From assembly GCA_964584595.1 (NCBI GenBank), contig CAZPAM010000003.1:1-64000 (forward strand): a stretch of 64,000 nt of DNA, in the 5' to 3' direction. Both the position numbers and the translations under genes were made by a program. This document shows positions 32,961 through 41,210 of the stretch, piece by piece; position 1 is the stretch's first letter, and each line of letters opens with the position of its first letter. The stretch comes from Scalindua sp964584595 (GTDB lineage: Bacteria > Planctomycetota > Brocadiia > Brocadiales > Scalinduaceae). Below the pieces are notes generated by a model. That model was not told where the DNA came from and made no database searches. It was given only the letters and a program-made list of their open reading frames with translations.

Positions 32961-33971
32961 ATGGGATTCAGAAAACGAGTAATTAAAGGCCTGATTCTTA
33001 CCCTTGTTACGATTGCTGTGGGCACAGCAGGATATGAAATACTTGGAGGTCCCGAATGGTCTCTTCTTGATTCTATTTATATGACCATTATAACGCTTAC
33101 ATCTGTCGGGTTCGGGGAGATTCAGGATTTATCGGACAATCCTTATGCAAGGATACTTACCATCTTTATAATATTTTTTGGGATGGGAAGTATTCTTTTT
33201 GTAGTGAGCTCCATTACCGGATTCATTGTAGAAGGTGAACTATCGAACGTTTTTGGGAGAAGGAAAATGCTTAAAGAAATATCAAGTCTTAAGAACCATT
33301 TTATTGTATGTGGTATAGGTAATACAGGTTGTGTAGTCGTAAAAGAACTGGTGCAGACTCAGAGGGATTTTGTTGTTGTTGATACAAATTTAGAAGAACT
33401 TGAAAAGCTGAGCGAAACGGACAAAATACTTTATATCAACGACGATGCGACTAATGATTCGGCCCTGGTAAACGCCGGAATACATGAGGCTCAAGGCCTG
33501 ATCACTACCCTTCCGGATGACAAGGACAATCTGTTCGTCACACTGACTGCCAAACAGCTGAATCCGGATTTAAGAATAGTATCAAAAGGAGTGGAAGAAC
33601 ATACGATCAAAAAACTAAAAATGGCAGGGGCTGCTTCTGTAGTGAGGCCAAACTCTATTGGAGGCATGAGGATGGTATCAGAACTGATCAGGCCGGCAGC
33701 TGTAGGCTTTCTAGATAAGATGCTTCGTACACAAAAGGGCAAGTCTTACAGGATTGAGGAGATTGCAATACCCGCAGGCTCAAAATTCATAGGCCAGACC
33801 TTGTCTCAAGCAAATTTAGTGAAGGGTACCAGAGTGCTTATAGTTGCAATGAAAGAAAAAGATAAAGATTTTGTATACAATCCTGATGATAAATCCATAA
33901 TCACAGACGGAACAGTTATCGTAATACTGGGAGAGAGTACGGAAACAAAAAAGGTATGTGAACTGGCCTAG
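32961..33971 (+). CDS. Potassium channel with RCK (TrkA-N/TrkA-C) domains
   Basis: A 336-residue two-transmembrane ion channel subunit. TM1 (about 8-26) leads to a pore helix and selectivity filter TLTSVGFGEI (about 47-56; the usual TVGYGD form is altered to SVGFGE, as in many bacterial relatives), then TM2 (about 65-90). The RCK domain has the Rossmann motif FIVCGIGNTGCVVVKEL (about 113-130) with Asp at the end of strand 2 (VVVDTN), and a TrkA-C domain forms the last 80 residues. It should conduct K+ gated by a cytoplasmic ligand. AGGAAG lies 6 bases before the ATG. Confidence 0.92.
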   Translation: MGFRKRVIKGLILTLVTIAVGTAGYEILGGPEWSLLDSIYMTIITLTSVGFGEIQDLSDNPYARILTIFIIFFGMGSILFVVSSITGFIVEGELSNVFGRRKMLKEISSLKNHFIVCGIGNTGCVVVKELVQTQRDFVVVDTNLEELEKLSETDKILYINDDATNDSALVNAGIHEAQGLITTLPDDKDNLFVTLTAKQLNPDLRIVSKGVEEHTIKKLKMAGAASVVRPNSIGGMRMVSELIRPAAVGFLDKMLRTQKGKSYRIEEIAIPAGSKFIGQTLSQANLVKGTRVLIVAMKEKDKDFVYNPDDKSIITDGTVIVILGESTETKKVCELA

Positions 33972-34055
33972 AAACAATAATGAAATTGCCACACATTATC
34001 ATTCCTGGTTTTTATCTCAATAGGTGACTCTATTTTCACCCTCCTGCAGTTGTCT

Positions 34056-34424
34056 CTATTTTGGCGACCAGACCTCAATCCGATGCCCCTCGGGATCAGA
34101 GAAGTAAAAAACATGAGCGCCCCAGGGATGTTCCTTAACCGGTTCGATGTCCAGGCCATTTTTGCGCAGATATTGCCAGGTTTCTTCGGCGCTTTCAACC
34201 TGCAGTGCCAATGTCACACCCACACCCCCACGACTCTTAATGGACGCCCGGCTTTCATCGGCAATACTTATGCGGGCCGTCTCAGTCAACTTAAATTCTA
34301 TAAACCAGTCTGTATTATGGGTGATTAGCAGTCCTAAACAATCTTTGTAGAAATCAACTGTTTCCTGCCATTTGCTGCAATAAAGGATTGTATTTACATT
34401 TTTTGGAAAAAAAGTATCTGACAT
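34056..34424 (-). CDS. Glyoxalase/bleomycin-resistance (VOC) family protein
   Basis: A 122-residue protein with one vicinal-oxygen-chelate unit: NTILYCSKWQETVDFYKDCL at the N-terminus and WGAHVFYFSDPEGHRIEVW at the C-terminus, which supplies the typical C-terminal Glu ligand. Members include glyoxalase I, dioxygenases and antibiotic-binding proteins; two units or a dimer make the active site. No clue to the substrate is present. The gene is isolated between the channel gene and a secreted hypothetical. Confidence 0.82.
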   Translation of the reverse strand: MSDTFFPKNVNTILYCSKWQETVDFYKDCLGLLITHNTDWFIEFKLTETARISIADESRASIKSRGGVGVTLALQVESAEETWQYLRKNGLDIEPVKEHPWGAHVFYFSDPEGHRIEVWSPK

Positions 34425-34562
34425 AAATTCGAAAATTCCTTGTGAAATAACATAGTAAATTACTTTTTAAACATATTGACATTAAAACACAAAGCTACCG
34501 GATTTCAACTGTTCTTTTTGAAACTCTGATAACCGACCGAAAATGATTCGGGTAAATTTTGA

Positions 34563-35498
34563 CTAATACGGTGTGAAAGTTACCTTTATATGCTCGTCAT
34601 TCATTGCTTCAATAGCTCTCTGAATCCTGGACAGTGGATCAATTATTATATATCTGGAAAACGAACTCCTTTTTCGTTTAGGGCTCATCTTGATTCTCTT
34701 TAATGGATTCCTTGTTTCCCTGGGATTCATTTCCAGGATTTCTCCTTTGACATTTGCGTTAATATTTGCTGACGAACTTATGCCTGTTATCCTTAAAATC
34801 TGCTTGAGGGAATCGTCAGCGTGCAGGTATGCCATCCCCTCGTCAGTAAGGCGGTACTCCGTAATTCCATAATGTGAACATACTTTAAATGTAATATTCC
34901 CATCAGAGTTTCTCTCGAAGAATTCCGTTGAGTTTCCTATCATATTCATCAGATCTGATCTTGAGGGATAAGCGCTTTTGATTAATAATCTTATTCTTTC
35001 TTTCTCAATTTCATTGTCATTCATGGGGGAGCCATTCTTCTCCCGTCTTTTGATTTTATCTTCTAAAGAAAGGGAATAAGACGGATGGAAATGGTATAAG
35101 ATCATATTGTTATTTTCATTCATCAATTCGTCCAGGAACTGAATATCAAGTTTTGTTTTAGTTATATAGTTTTCGTCTATCTTCTTTTCTGATTCTTCGT
35201 TGTAACCTATTTCGATCCATTTCTCCCGGTGGGGTAAGTATGCCCAGGATTCCTCTATTTGTGAGCCTTCTATGAGCTTCCTCATTTCTAATATTCCTTC
35301 TTCTTCGTTCTCATATATTACGGTTTTGTATTGGTTCTTGTTGTTAACTACGAGTTCATTGATAACATTGTATCCTGCATCCTTGTTTGTATCTTCAACG
35401 GCTAAAGAAACATGATTAAGGTTGAGAGTGAAAGTAGATATACAAGCCCATAGTAGCACTGTTCGAAATGTGTGATCCGGAATCAGCCCAATAGTCAT
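34563..35498 (-). CDS. Secreted protein with a possible JAMM-like metal motif
   Basis: A 311-residue protein with a likely signal peptide (TFRTVLLWACISTFTLNLNH, cleavage near 33). The middle contains NMILYHFHPSYSLS (H136, H138, P139) and, about 40 residues on, AYPSRSDLMNMIG (P178, S179, D182). The H-x-H-P ... P-S-x-x-D order is that of JAB1/MPN/Mov34 (JAMM) metalloproteases, but the spacing is much longer than usual, and the upstream Glu cannot be placed with certainty. A basic C-terminal tail (RIKMSPKRKRSSFSRY) follows. I recognise no family. If the motif is real it would be a secreted zinc peptidase or deubiquitinase-fold protein; otherwise its function is unknown. Confidence 0.55.
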   Translation of the reverse strand: MTIGLIPDHTFRTVLLWACISTFTLNLNHVSLAVEDTNKDAGYNVINELVVNNKNQYKTVIYENEEEGILEMRKLIEGSQIEESWAYLPHREKWIEIGYNEESEKKIDENYITKTKLDIQFLDELMNENNNMILYHFHPSYSLSLEDKIKRREKNGSPMNDNEIEKERIRLLIKSAYPSRSDLMNMIGNSTEFFERNSDGNITFKVCSHYGITEYRLTDEGMAYLHADDSLKQILRITGISSSANINANVKGEILEMNPRETRNPLKRIKMSPKRKRSSFSRYIIIDPLSRIQRAIEAMNDEHIKVTFTPY

Positions 35499-35527
35499 TT
35501 TTAATTATTTGTTGAAATAGTGAAGGT

Positions 35528-36088
35528 TTATGACGGTACCTTGTATTTGTCTGAGCCTGTTTTGTATAGATCATTACCTTTTGTATCGTTTACGACTATT
35601 GCCGGAAAGTCTTCTACCTCCAGCTCGCGAATGGCTTCCGGCCCAAGGTCTTCAAAGGCAATAATCCTGACTCTTTTTATCCTCTTTGCTATCAGTGCTG
35701 CTGCACCTCCGACTGCAGCAAGGTAAACAGCCTTGTGTTTCTTCATTGCTTCGATTACTTCATCAGACCTGCCGCCTTTCCCGATTGTACCCTTAAGCCC
35801 CATCTTAATAAAAGTTGGAGTATATGTGTCCATCCTGTAGCTTGTTGTCGGGCCTGCAGAGCCAATCTCTTGTCCCGGTCTGGCAGGTGTAGGGCCAACG
35901 TAATAAAGCAATTGTCCTTTCAAGTTAAATGGCAGGTCCTTGCCTGACTCAATCATTTCTACAAGCCTTTTGTGGGCGGCATCTCTTGCAGTGTATAATG
36001 TCCCGCTAATTCTGACCTTGTCGCCGGCCTCGAGCTTTTCGACATCAGAATCATTTAGTGGTGTTTTCAGATTAATGTATTCTGCCAT
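35528..36088 (-). CDS. fumB: Fumarate hydratase class I, beta subunit
   Basis: A 186-residue subunit equal to the C-terminal domain of FumA-type iron-sulfur fumarase. Motifs include LKTPLNDSDVEKLEAGDKV, ARDAAHKRLVEM, GQLLYYVGPTPARPG, GSAGPTTSYRMD and KMGLKGTIGKGGRS. With the alpha subunit it interconverts fumarate and malate. It lies 13 bases after the alpha gene in the same operon. Two-subunit class I fumarases are typical of anaerobes and are sensitive to oxygen. The symbol denotes the beta subunit, not E. coli FumB. Confidence 0.95.
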   Translation of the reverse strand: MAEYINLKTPLNDSDVEKLEAGDKVRISGTLYTARDAAHKRLVEMIESGKDLPFNLKGQLLYYVGPTPARPGQEIGSAGPTTSYRMDTYTPTFIKMGLKGTIGKGGRSDEVIEAMKKHKAVYLAAVGGAAALIAKRIKRVRIIAFEDLGPEAIRELEVEDFPAIVVNDTKGNDLYKTGSDKYKVPS

Positions 36089-36101
36089 AAATAGATATTC
36101 G

Positions 36102-36944
36102 TTAGATCACAATAGTTTTGGGCCTGTGTGAATGACACTCTATATTCACTGCAACCGGAAGACTGGCGATATGGCAGGGATAAGTTTCCACGTGTACTGC
36201 TAATGCCGTTACCTTTCCCCCAAATCCCTGCGGGCCTATCCCAAGTTTGTTGATTCCGTCCAGTAAATCAGCTTCCAGATTAGCTGTATTGCTGTCGTTA
36301 TTTTGACTGCCGACAGGTCTCAGGATTGCCTTCTTGGACAATAATGTTGCGTATTCAAAAGTTCCACCGAGTCCAACACCAACAATTATGGGCGGGCACG
36401 GATTTGCTCCGGCGTCCTTTACAGTGTTTACCACAAAATCTATCACACCATCACGTCCCTGTGCCGGTGTAAGCATTGCAGTGCGGCTCATGTTTTCGCA
36501 CCCACCGCCCTTTGCTATGAATGTAATCTTTAACTTGTCACCGGGAACTATATCTGTGTGAATAGCTGCCGGTGTATTGTCACCGGTATTTACCCTGTCC
36601 AATGGACTCTTTACAATTGACTTACGTAAATAACCATTTTTGTAACCACGCCTGACGCCTTCGTTGATTGCTTCCTGCAGGCTTTGTCCCTCAATTATGA
36701 CTTCCTGGCCAATTTCAACGAATACTACTGCAAAACCTGTATCCTGGCAGACCGGGACTTGTTTGTTCCTGCCGATTTCTGCATTTTCCAGTATCTGTGC
36801 TATTACTTCTTTGCCCAAAGGTGATTCCTCATTATTCAGGGCATTTTGTAATGAGGCTATGAGGTCATCTCCCAGGTTATAGTTGGCATCAATACAAATC
36901 TTCTCAACCGTGTCTATTATTTCTTCCGTATTAATTTGGCGCAT
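36102..36944 (-). CDS. fumA: Fumarate hydratase class I, alpha subunit
   Basis: A 280-residue subunit carrying the [4Fe-4S] cluster of class I fumarase. Likely cluster cysteines, by spacing against the family, are C66 (PVCQDTGF), C183 (GANPCPPIIVGVGLGG) and C270 (NIECHSH). Other conserved parts are GKGGGCENMS and NTGDNTPAAIHTDIVPGD. It forms one operon with the beta subunit downstream. Together with isocitrate dehydrogenase at 27.6 kb and pyruvate:ferredoxin oxidoreductase at 9 kb it indicates an oxygen-sensitive central carbon metabolism. The symbol denotes the alpha subunit. Confidence 0.95.
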   Translation of the reverse strand: MRQINTEEIIDTVEKICIDANYNLGDDLIASLQNALNNEESPLGKEVIAQILENAEIGRNKQVPVCQDTGFAVVFVEIGQEVIIEGQSLQEAINEGVRRGYKNGYLRKSIVKSPLDRVNTGDNTPAAIHTDIVPGDKLKITFIAKGGGCENMSRTAMLTPAQGRDGVIDFVVNTVKDAGANPCPPIIVGVGLGGTFEYATLLSKKAILRPVGSQNNDSNTANLEADLLDGINKLGIGPQGFGGKVTALAVHVETYPCHIASLPVAVNIECHSHRPKTIVI

Positions 36945-36973
36945 GAAGGTCTTAGTGGAGATTACGAAATGAA

Positions 36974-37861
36974 TTAAGATTGCATCTTATTCTTTTTCTG
37001 TTCATACATTGATACTTCTGCACGATTTATCAGCCCTTCGACAGAGCATAATTCCTCTGTATCGTAATATGCTGTTCCTATACTCAGTGATAGCTCGTAT
37101 AGACGATTTTCCTGTTTATTACTGGAATTCAGATCATCCTGTAAACGAGTAATAATAATTTCATTATTAGCATCGAAGGATTCTATTGCAATGGCCGTAA
37201 ATTCATCTTCAGCATAGCGGCCAACAATATCTGAGTCGCGAAAGATTTCTTTGAGAATGTTGGCTGTTTCTATTAGAGCCAGGTCTCCGGATTGATGGCC
37301 GGATTTATCTTTGATCTCTTTAAGGCCATCCAGTTTGATAAAAAAGAGTATCATTCCACGCTTTGCTCTTACCGATAGACTTAACTGCTGCTGGGCGAAA
37401 AGCATGAAACCTTTTCTATTGTATAAGTTCGTGAGATCATCAACAAGTGAGAGGGATTGTAATTCTACTCTTCCCTTATGTCTCATAATGGCATATCGTA
37501 ATATACGTGACAGTGCATGGCCATTCACTTTTCCCTTGACCAGATACTCTTCGGCGCCTTTTTGCAACGCCTTAATGGCCATCGTCTCATCATCCGTAGC
37601 CGACATTACCACGACAGGTGTATCCGGTGCCTGCTCACAAACCCTGGTGACTGTCCCCACTCCCTGTTCGTCAGGCAAGGACAGGTCCAGCAGGACAATA
37701 TCATAATTTTCATTACCAAGCTCCAGTAATGCTTCATTGAGCTGCTGCACATGTGTCAGTTTATAATGGACGTTCTTGATCTCTTCGATTAATTCTCTGA
37801 TAAGGATAGCGTGGTCCATATCGTCCTCGACATAAAGAACTTTAATAATCTTGTCATCCAT
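36974..37861 (-). CDS. Response regulator with degenerate GGDEF domain
   Basis: A 295-residue two-domain regulator. The receiver domain (1-125) has the acidic pair in VEDDMDH and the phospho-acceptor Asp in DIVLLDLSLPDEQG (about D59), with the conserved Lys in EYLVKGK. The C-terminal domain (about 140-293) follows the diguanylate cyclase fold (SLVDDLTNLYNRKGF, SGHQSGDLALIETA, VGRYAEDEFTAI, LSLSIGTAYYD). The signature GGDEF reads AEDEF, so cyclase activity is doubtful and it may act as a c-di-GMP or GTP sensor instead. There is no clear inhibitory RxxD. GAGGAA sits 6 bases before the ATG. No cognate kinase is adjacent. It could feed the PilZ protein at 1.4 kb. Confidence 0.86.
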   Translation of the reverse strand: MDDKIIKVLYVEDDMDHAILIRELIEEIKNVHYKLTHVQQLNEALLELGNENYDIVLLDLSLPDEQGVGTVTRVCEQAPDTPVVVMSATDDETMAIKALQKGAEEYLVKGKVNGHALSRILRYAIMRHKGRVELQSLSLVDDLTNLYNRKGFMLFAQQQLSLSVRAKRGMILFFIKLDGLKEIKDKSGHQSGDLALIETANILKEIFRDSDIVGRYAEDEFTAIAIESFDANNEIIITRLQDDLNSSNKQENRLYELSLSIGTAYYDTEELCSVEGLINRAEVSMYEQKKNKMQS

Positions 37862-37964
37862 TTTGTTTCCTCGTTATCCTCTAATGACCCTTTGACTCTA
37901 ATATTTACATTTATATTTATTCTGTGAATGGCAGGATGAATTTAAGGTGAGCTATAACTTGTTT

Positions 37965-37983
37965 GCCTGCCCGACTGGCAGGC
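37965..37983. repeat. REP-like GC-rich hairpin
   Basis: GCCTGCC-CGACT-GGCAGGC is a perfect 7-bp stem with a 5-base loop, followed by GGG, just after the end of gyrA. It resembles the two units at 20454-20550. There is no T-run, so it is a repeat or mRNA-end hairpin rather than a standard terminator. Confidence 0.65.
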
Positions 37984-38004
37984 GGGCTACTATGCCGAGC
38001 AACG

Positions 38005-40497
38005 TTATTCGGTTTGTGCAGGCTGTTGTGGTTCGGCCTCATCTGTTTGTGTTTCTGCGCCTTCTGAGTCTTCACTTTCATCGCTTACAACAGGTGCAAC
38101 AGACACTAATTTATCACCTTGCTTCAGTGAAATAAGCCTCACTCCCTGAGTATTGCGGCCAATAGATCTTATGGCTTTAATAGCGGAACGAATTATCATA
38201 CCATTTGCAGTCATCATCATGAATTCGTCTTCATCACTTACATTTATCAAAGCGACAACCTTACCATTTCTATCTGTTGTCTTTATATTAATAACTCCCT
38301 GGCCGCTCCTGCGTTGGACAGAATATTCACTATAATCCGTTCTTTTTCCGAATCCATTCTCGCAGACGGTTAAAAGAGTAGCATTTTTGTCAACTATAAC
38401 AATGCCCTTAACGGTGTCATCACCTTGTAATGTTATACCTTTGACACCGCGTGTAGCACGTCCCATGCACCGGACGTCATCCTCTGAAAACCGGATGGCC
38501 TTTCCATTCTCTGATCCAAGTACAATTTCCTGTCCTCCTTGCGCCAGTTTCACTCCTATAAGTTTATCTCCACTGTCGAGGAGGATTGCGATTATACCGC
38601 CTTTCTTAGGGCGGCCAAAGGCGCTGAGGATGGTCTTCTTTATTATCCCGTTCTTTGTTGCCATTACTAAACTTCTATCGTCAAACTTTCGAACTGGGAT
38701 CATAGATGTAACGTTTTCGTCTTCCTGCAGATTCAGCAGGTTAACTATTGCCCGTCCCTTGGCCACACGGCCAAAGTGTGGAACATCGTAAACCTTCAAC
38801 CAATACACTTTACCTAAATCTGTAAAGAATAGTATGTAATCGTGTGTTGATGCGATAAAGAGGTTTTCAACAAAATCACCTTCCTTCATTCCGGCGCCGG
38901 TGACACCCTTTCCGCCTCTGTTTTGTTTCCGATAAGTACTTAAAGGTAATCTTTTTGTGTATCCCTCATGTGTGATCATCACGGTTACATCTTCCTCAGA
39001 AATGAGGTCTTCCATGTCGAAGTCGCTGACATCACCTACAATTTCTGTTTTCCTTTCATCTCCATATTTCTCTTTTGTCTCATGAAGGTCTTCTCGAATA
39101 ATGTCCAGGACAAGATTTTCATCTGCCAGGATGGCCTTAAATTCCTTAATGTTGTCACAGACCTTTTTATACTCTTCCTCGATCTTGGATTGTTCAAGGT
39201 TTGTTAACCTTTGCAGTCTCATCTCAAGGATCGCATTGGCCTGTACATCAGATAAAGAAAATTTAGATACCAGTGAAGTTCTTGCATCATCGACAGTTTT
39301 AGATGCCTTTATCAGTTTTATAACTTCGTCAATGTTTGCAAGGGCAATCCTTAATCCCTCCAGGATATGCGCTCTCTCTTCGGCACGTTCTAACAGGAAC
39401 TGTGTCCGGCGCCTGATCACTTCCTTTCGATGGTCGATATAAGCTGTAATTAACTGTTTCAGGTTTAATGTTTGAGGCCGGTTGTTTACAAGCGCTATCA
39501 TAATTATGCTGAAAGAGTCCTGCAGTTTCGTATGTTTATATAGTAGATTTAAGACAACATTTTCGTCGTCACCCTTCTTCACAACAATTACAATCCTGCT
39601 TCCCTCTCTGTCGCTTTCATTCCTGACATCTGTTATACCCTTTAAAACCTCACTTTTTACTAATTCTGCTATTCTCTCAATTATTCTGTCTCTATTAAGC
39701 TGATAGGGTATTTCAGTTACAACTATACTTTTTTTACCACTCTTTGCTGTTTCTATATGTGCCTTTGCCCTCACAGATATAGTGCCCCGGCCGGTTTTGT
39801 AGCCGTCGTGTATACCTCTAACACCGCATATTAAAGCTCCTGTCGGAAAATCAGGCCCTTTTATTATTGTCATAAGTTCATCTATGGTGACATCAGGATT
39901 ATCGATAACCTTTATTATGCCGTCACATACTTCGTTTACATTATGCGGTGGTATACTTGTGGCCATTCCTACAGCGATACCGGAACCGCCATTACATAAA
40001 ATATTTGGAAACTTTGAGGGAAGTACAACCGGCTCCAGCCGGGTTTCATCATAATTTGGAATGAAATCAACCGTGTTCTGCTTAATATCATCCATCATCT
40101 CAGTGGATGCATGGGTCATCCTCGCCTCTGTATATCTCATTGCGGCAGGGGGGTCACCATCGACTGATCCAAAGTTGCCCTGGCCTTTTACAAGGGTGTA
40201 CCTGAAGCTGAAGTCCTGCGCCATGCGCACGAGTGTTGGATATACTACCTGTTCACCATGAGGATGGTAATTTCCCGTTGTATCGCCACATATCTTTGCG
40301 CACTTCCTGTACTTTGATGCGGGTCCCAGGCTTAGATCATTCATTGCAACGAGTATCCTTCTCTGTGATGGCTTAAGACCATCACGTACATCGGGTAATG
40401 CCCTGCTCATGATCACACTCATCGCAAAGGTCAGGTACGACTCTTTCATCTCCTCTTCGATAAGGATATCCTTAATATTCTCTTTTTCGTCTATCAT
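38005..40497 (-). CDS. gyrA: DNA gyrase subunit A
   Basis: An 830-residue type IIA topoisomerase subunit that breaks and rejoins DNA during negative supercoiling. The catalytic tyrosine is Y122 (AAMRYTE), matching E. coli numbering exactly. The quinolone-resistance region reads HPHGEQVVYPTLVRMAQ (78-94), with Gln83 and Pro87 instead of the drug-binding Ser83 and acidic 87. The C-terminal pinwheel domain carries the GyrA box QNRGGKG (for QRRGGKG), so it is gyrase rather than topoisomerase IV. The tail is short and acidic (SEDSEGAETQTDEAEPQQPA). GAGGAA about 11 bases upstream supports the ATG. gyrB is not in the window. Confidence 0.98.
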   Translation of the reverse strand: MIDEKENIKDILIEEEMKESYLTFAMSVIMSRALPDVRDGLKPSQRRILVAMNDLSLGPASKYRKCAKICGDTTGNYHPHGEQVVYPTLVRMAQDFSFRYTLVKGQGNFGSVDGDPPAAMRYTEARMTHASTEMMDDIKQNTVDFIPNYDETRLEPVVLPSKFPNILCNGGSGIAVGMATSIPPHNVNEVCDGIIKVIDNPDVTIDELMTIIKGPDFPTGALICGVRGIHDGYKTGRGTISVRAKAHIETAKSGKKSIVVTEIPYQLNRDRIIERIAELVKSEVLKGITDVRNESDREGSRIVIVVKKGDDENVVLNLLYKHTKLQDSFSIIMIALVNNRPQTLNLKQLITAYIDHRKEVIRRRTQFLLERAEERAHILEGLRIALANIDEVIKLIKASKTVDDARTSLVSKFSLSDVQANAILEMRLQRLTNLEQSKIEEEYKKVCDNIKEFKAILADENLVLDIIREDLHETKEKYGDERKTEIVGDVSDFDMEDLISEEDVTVMITHEGYTKRLPLSTYRKQNRGGKGVTGAGMKEGDFVENLFIASTHDYILFFTDLGKVYWLKVYDVPHFGRVAKGRAIVNLLNLQEDENVTSMIPVRKFDDRSLVMATKNGIIKKTILSAFGRPKKGGIIAILLDSGDKLIGVKLAQGGQEIVLGSENGKAIRFSEDDVRCMGRATRGVKGITLQGDDTVKGIVIVDKNATLLTVCENGFGKRTDYSEYSVQRRSGQGVINIKTTDRNGKVVALINVSDEDEFMMMTANGMIIRSAIKAIRSIGRNTQGVRLISLKQGDKLVSVAPVVSDESEDSEGAETQTDEAEPQQPAQTE

Positions 40498-40555
40498 TGA
40501 AGTTTTTTCCTCTTCGGTTTTTTCGAGCTATCAGACTGTGATAAATACAGTAAAC

Positions 40556-41197
40556 TTAATGGAAGTTAAATCTCTCTTTTTCGGCTTTCACGGTCGTTGA
40601 TTCGCCGTGCCCGGGGTGTATAATTGTATTTTCGTCCAGCTTAAAAATGCATTGCTTAATCGATTGGAGAAGGCAGTTGTGACTGCCGCCCGGCAAATCG
40701 GTCCTGCCATAGCCCCCTGCAAAAAGTGTATCGCCTGAGAATAATATTGGAACGTCTCCATTGCCTGCGGAATCAATATATATTCCTATTCCACCACGGG
40801 TGTGGCCGGGGAGGTGCAAAACTCTTAAGGCATACTCACCAAACAAAATCTTGTCGTCATGATTCAGGATTCGGTTTGCAGGTGGAGATGAATATCTTTT
40901 GCCACCCAGAAGAGAAAGGTTCTTAAACGGGTCTTCCAGCATCTCTGCATCGTCGCTGTGAATACAGATTTGAATGTCCGGAAACTTTTCCTTTAACTCT
41001 TTGTTTCCGCCAATGTGGTCACCATGGCCATGAGTGTTAATCAGAAGTACAGGATGCAGCTTGTTCTCCGCCAGATAATCTAATATTCTGTCTGTATCAC
41101 CGCCAGGGTCTATAACCATAGCCTCTGAACACTTTGAAGATACTATGTAGCAACAGGCATCCAAAGGCCCAACCTCAAATTTCTGAATATCTAACAT
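40556..41197 (-). CDS. Metallo-beta-lactamase-fold hydrolase, glyoxalase II-like
   Basis: A 213-residue protein of the MBL superfamily. Numbered from ATG 41197, the zinc motif is THGHGDH (H56, H58, D60, H61), with further ligands in LHLPGHTRGG, FSGDTLFAGGYGRTD and IIHPGHGESTT. It most resembles YcbL-type or glyoxalase II-like thioesterases, which hydrolyse glutathione or other thioesters. A GTG at 41233 would add 12 residues and overlap the upstream gene; the GCAGGTT box before ATG 41197 favours the shorter form. It lies 13 bases after the double NDK gene and so is probably in the same operon. Confidence 0.87.
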   Translation of the reverse strand: MLDIQKFEVGPLDACCYIVSSKCSEAMVIDPGGDTDRILDYLAENKLHPVLLINTHGHGDHIGGNKELKEKFPDIQICIHSDDAEMLEDPFKNLSLLGGKRYSSPPANRILNHDDKILFGEYALRVLHLPGHTRGGIGIYIDSAGNGDVPILFSGDTLFAGGYGRTDLPGGSHNCLLQSIKQCIFKLDENTIIHPGHGESTTVKAEKERFNFH

Positions 41198-41210
41198 AAC
41201 CTGCGTGCAA

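Noticed and set aside
37965..37983. Hairpin after gyrA considered as a rho-independent terminator
   Set aside because: The stem is good but there is no T-run on either strand, and it matches REP-like units elsewhere in the window.
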